Source of the DNA: Candidatus Binatia bacterium
GTDB taxonomy: Bacteria; Desulfobacterota_B; Binatia; UBA9968
Reading direction: 5' to 3'
Assembly: GCA_025922795.1 (NCBI GenBank)
Contig: JAICHC010000176.1
Coordinates: forward strand, 1 to 6,360
Length of the DNA: 6,360 bases
A model generated the notes under the pieces. That model had not been told where the DNA came from and ran no database searches. It saw nothing but the letters and a program-made list of their open reading frames with translations. The translations under genes and the position numbers were made by a program. This document shows positions 6,205 to 6,360 of the stretch, piece after piece (position 1 is the first letter of the stretch; each line of letters starts with the position of its first letter).

Positions 6205-6360
6205 TCAATCGTCCTCGGCCGGTTTCGCTACGGCTTCCTGTTTGCGAAACAGCGACAGAATGAAGGCCGCGACACAGATTAATGCTGCCAACTGAAAAAC
6301 ATCTTGGAACGCTGCGATAAAATTCTCGGTGGATTCCAGATGCGCGGCTTGGTCTGAATA
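6205..6360 (-). CDS. C-terminal tail of a membrane transporter, probably MFS (DHA2-type)
   Basis: The last 51 codons of a gene entering from the right edge, ending in TGA at 6205-6207. The fragment has a short soluble loop, then a single transmembrane helix (FQLAALICVAAFILSLF, about residues 22-38 of the fragment), then a basic RK and an acidic cytoplasmic tail. A final helix starting FQDVF-type and ending at an RK boundary is characteristic of the last helix of 14-helix DHA2 drug/proton antiporters. The fragment is short, so another polytopic family is possible. The gene is convergent with the hydrolase, with 46 bases between the two stops. Confidence 0.55.
   Translation of the reverse strand, partial: YSDQAAHLESTENFIAAFQDVFQLAALICVAAFILSLFRKQEAVAKPAEDD

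Overview
The window is dense, single-copy bacterial chromosome-type DNA. GC is moderate to high, and the genes use ordinary Shine-Dalgarno (SD) sites with ATG/GTG starts. Two exported proteins with signal peptides point to a Gram-negative-type (diderm) cell. Pairs of a luciferase-like oxidoreductase and an alpha/beta hydrolase are common in uncultured soil and sediment lineages such as Binatota, Rokubacteria or Tectomicrobia. That placement is a guess from gene content; no marker gene here fixes the taxon. I see no mobile element, RNA gene or CRISPR array.

Layout. On the minus strand, 1876 to 1 carries two tightly coupled genes: an exported TlpA/ResA-like thiol-disulfide redox protein with a C-terminal SH3-like domain, then the N-terminal half of oligopeptidase B (protease II), which runs off the left edge. 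A 158-base divergent intergenic region (1877-2034) holds promoter-like sequences for both directions. On the plus strand from 2035 comes a secreted alkaline-phosphatase-superfamily phosphodiesterase, then a 111-base gap with a small hairpin and a possible 21-codon ORF. A luciferase-like (LLM class) flavin-dependent oxidoreductase and an alpha/beta hydrolase follow, joined by a 4-base GTGA overlap. The right end (6205-6360, minus) is the C-terminal tail of a membrane protein, probably an MFS (DHA2-type) transporter, convergent with the hydrolase.

How the genes work together. The oxidoreductase and hydrolase are translationally coupled and probably form one catabolic module, in which an oxygenated product of the first enzyme is hydrolysed by the second; the substrate is unknown. 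The redox protein and peptidase are coupled too, although one is exported and the other is predicted to be cytoplasmic. No link between the phosphodiesterase and its neighbours is evident.

The points most worth a second look are: a cysteine in place of serine at the nucleophile elbow of the alpha/beta hydrolase; a hairpin, SD site and 21-codon ORF directly upstream of the oxidoreductase and overlapping its start; and a perfect 13-bp inverted repeat inside the phosphodiesterase gene. None of these by itself proves a new system; most of the window is recognisable families in ordinary arrangements.
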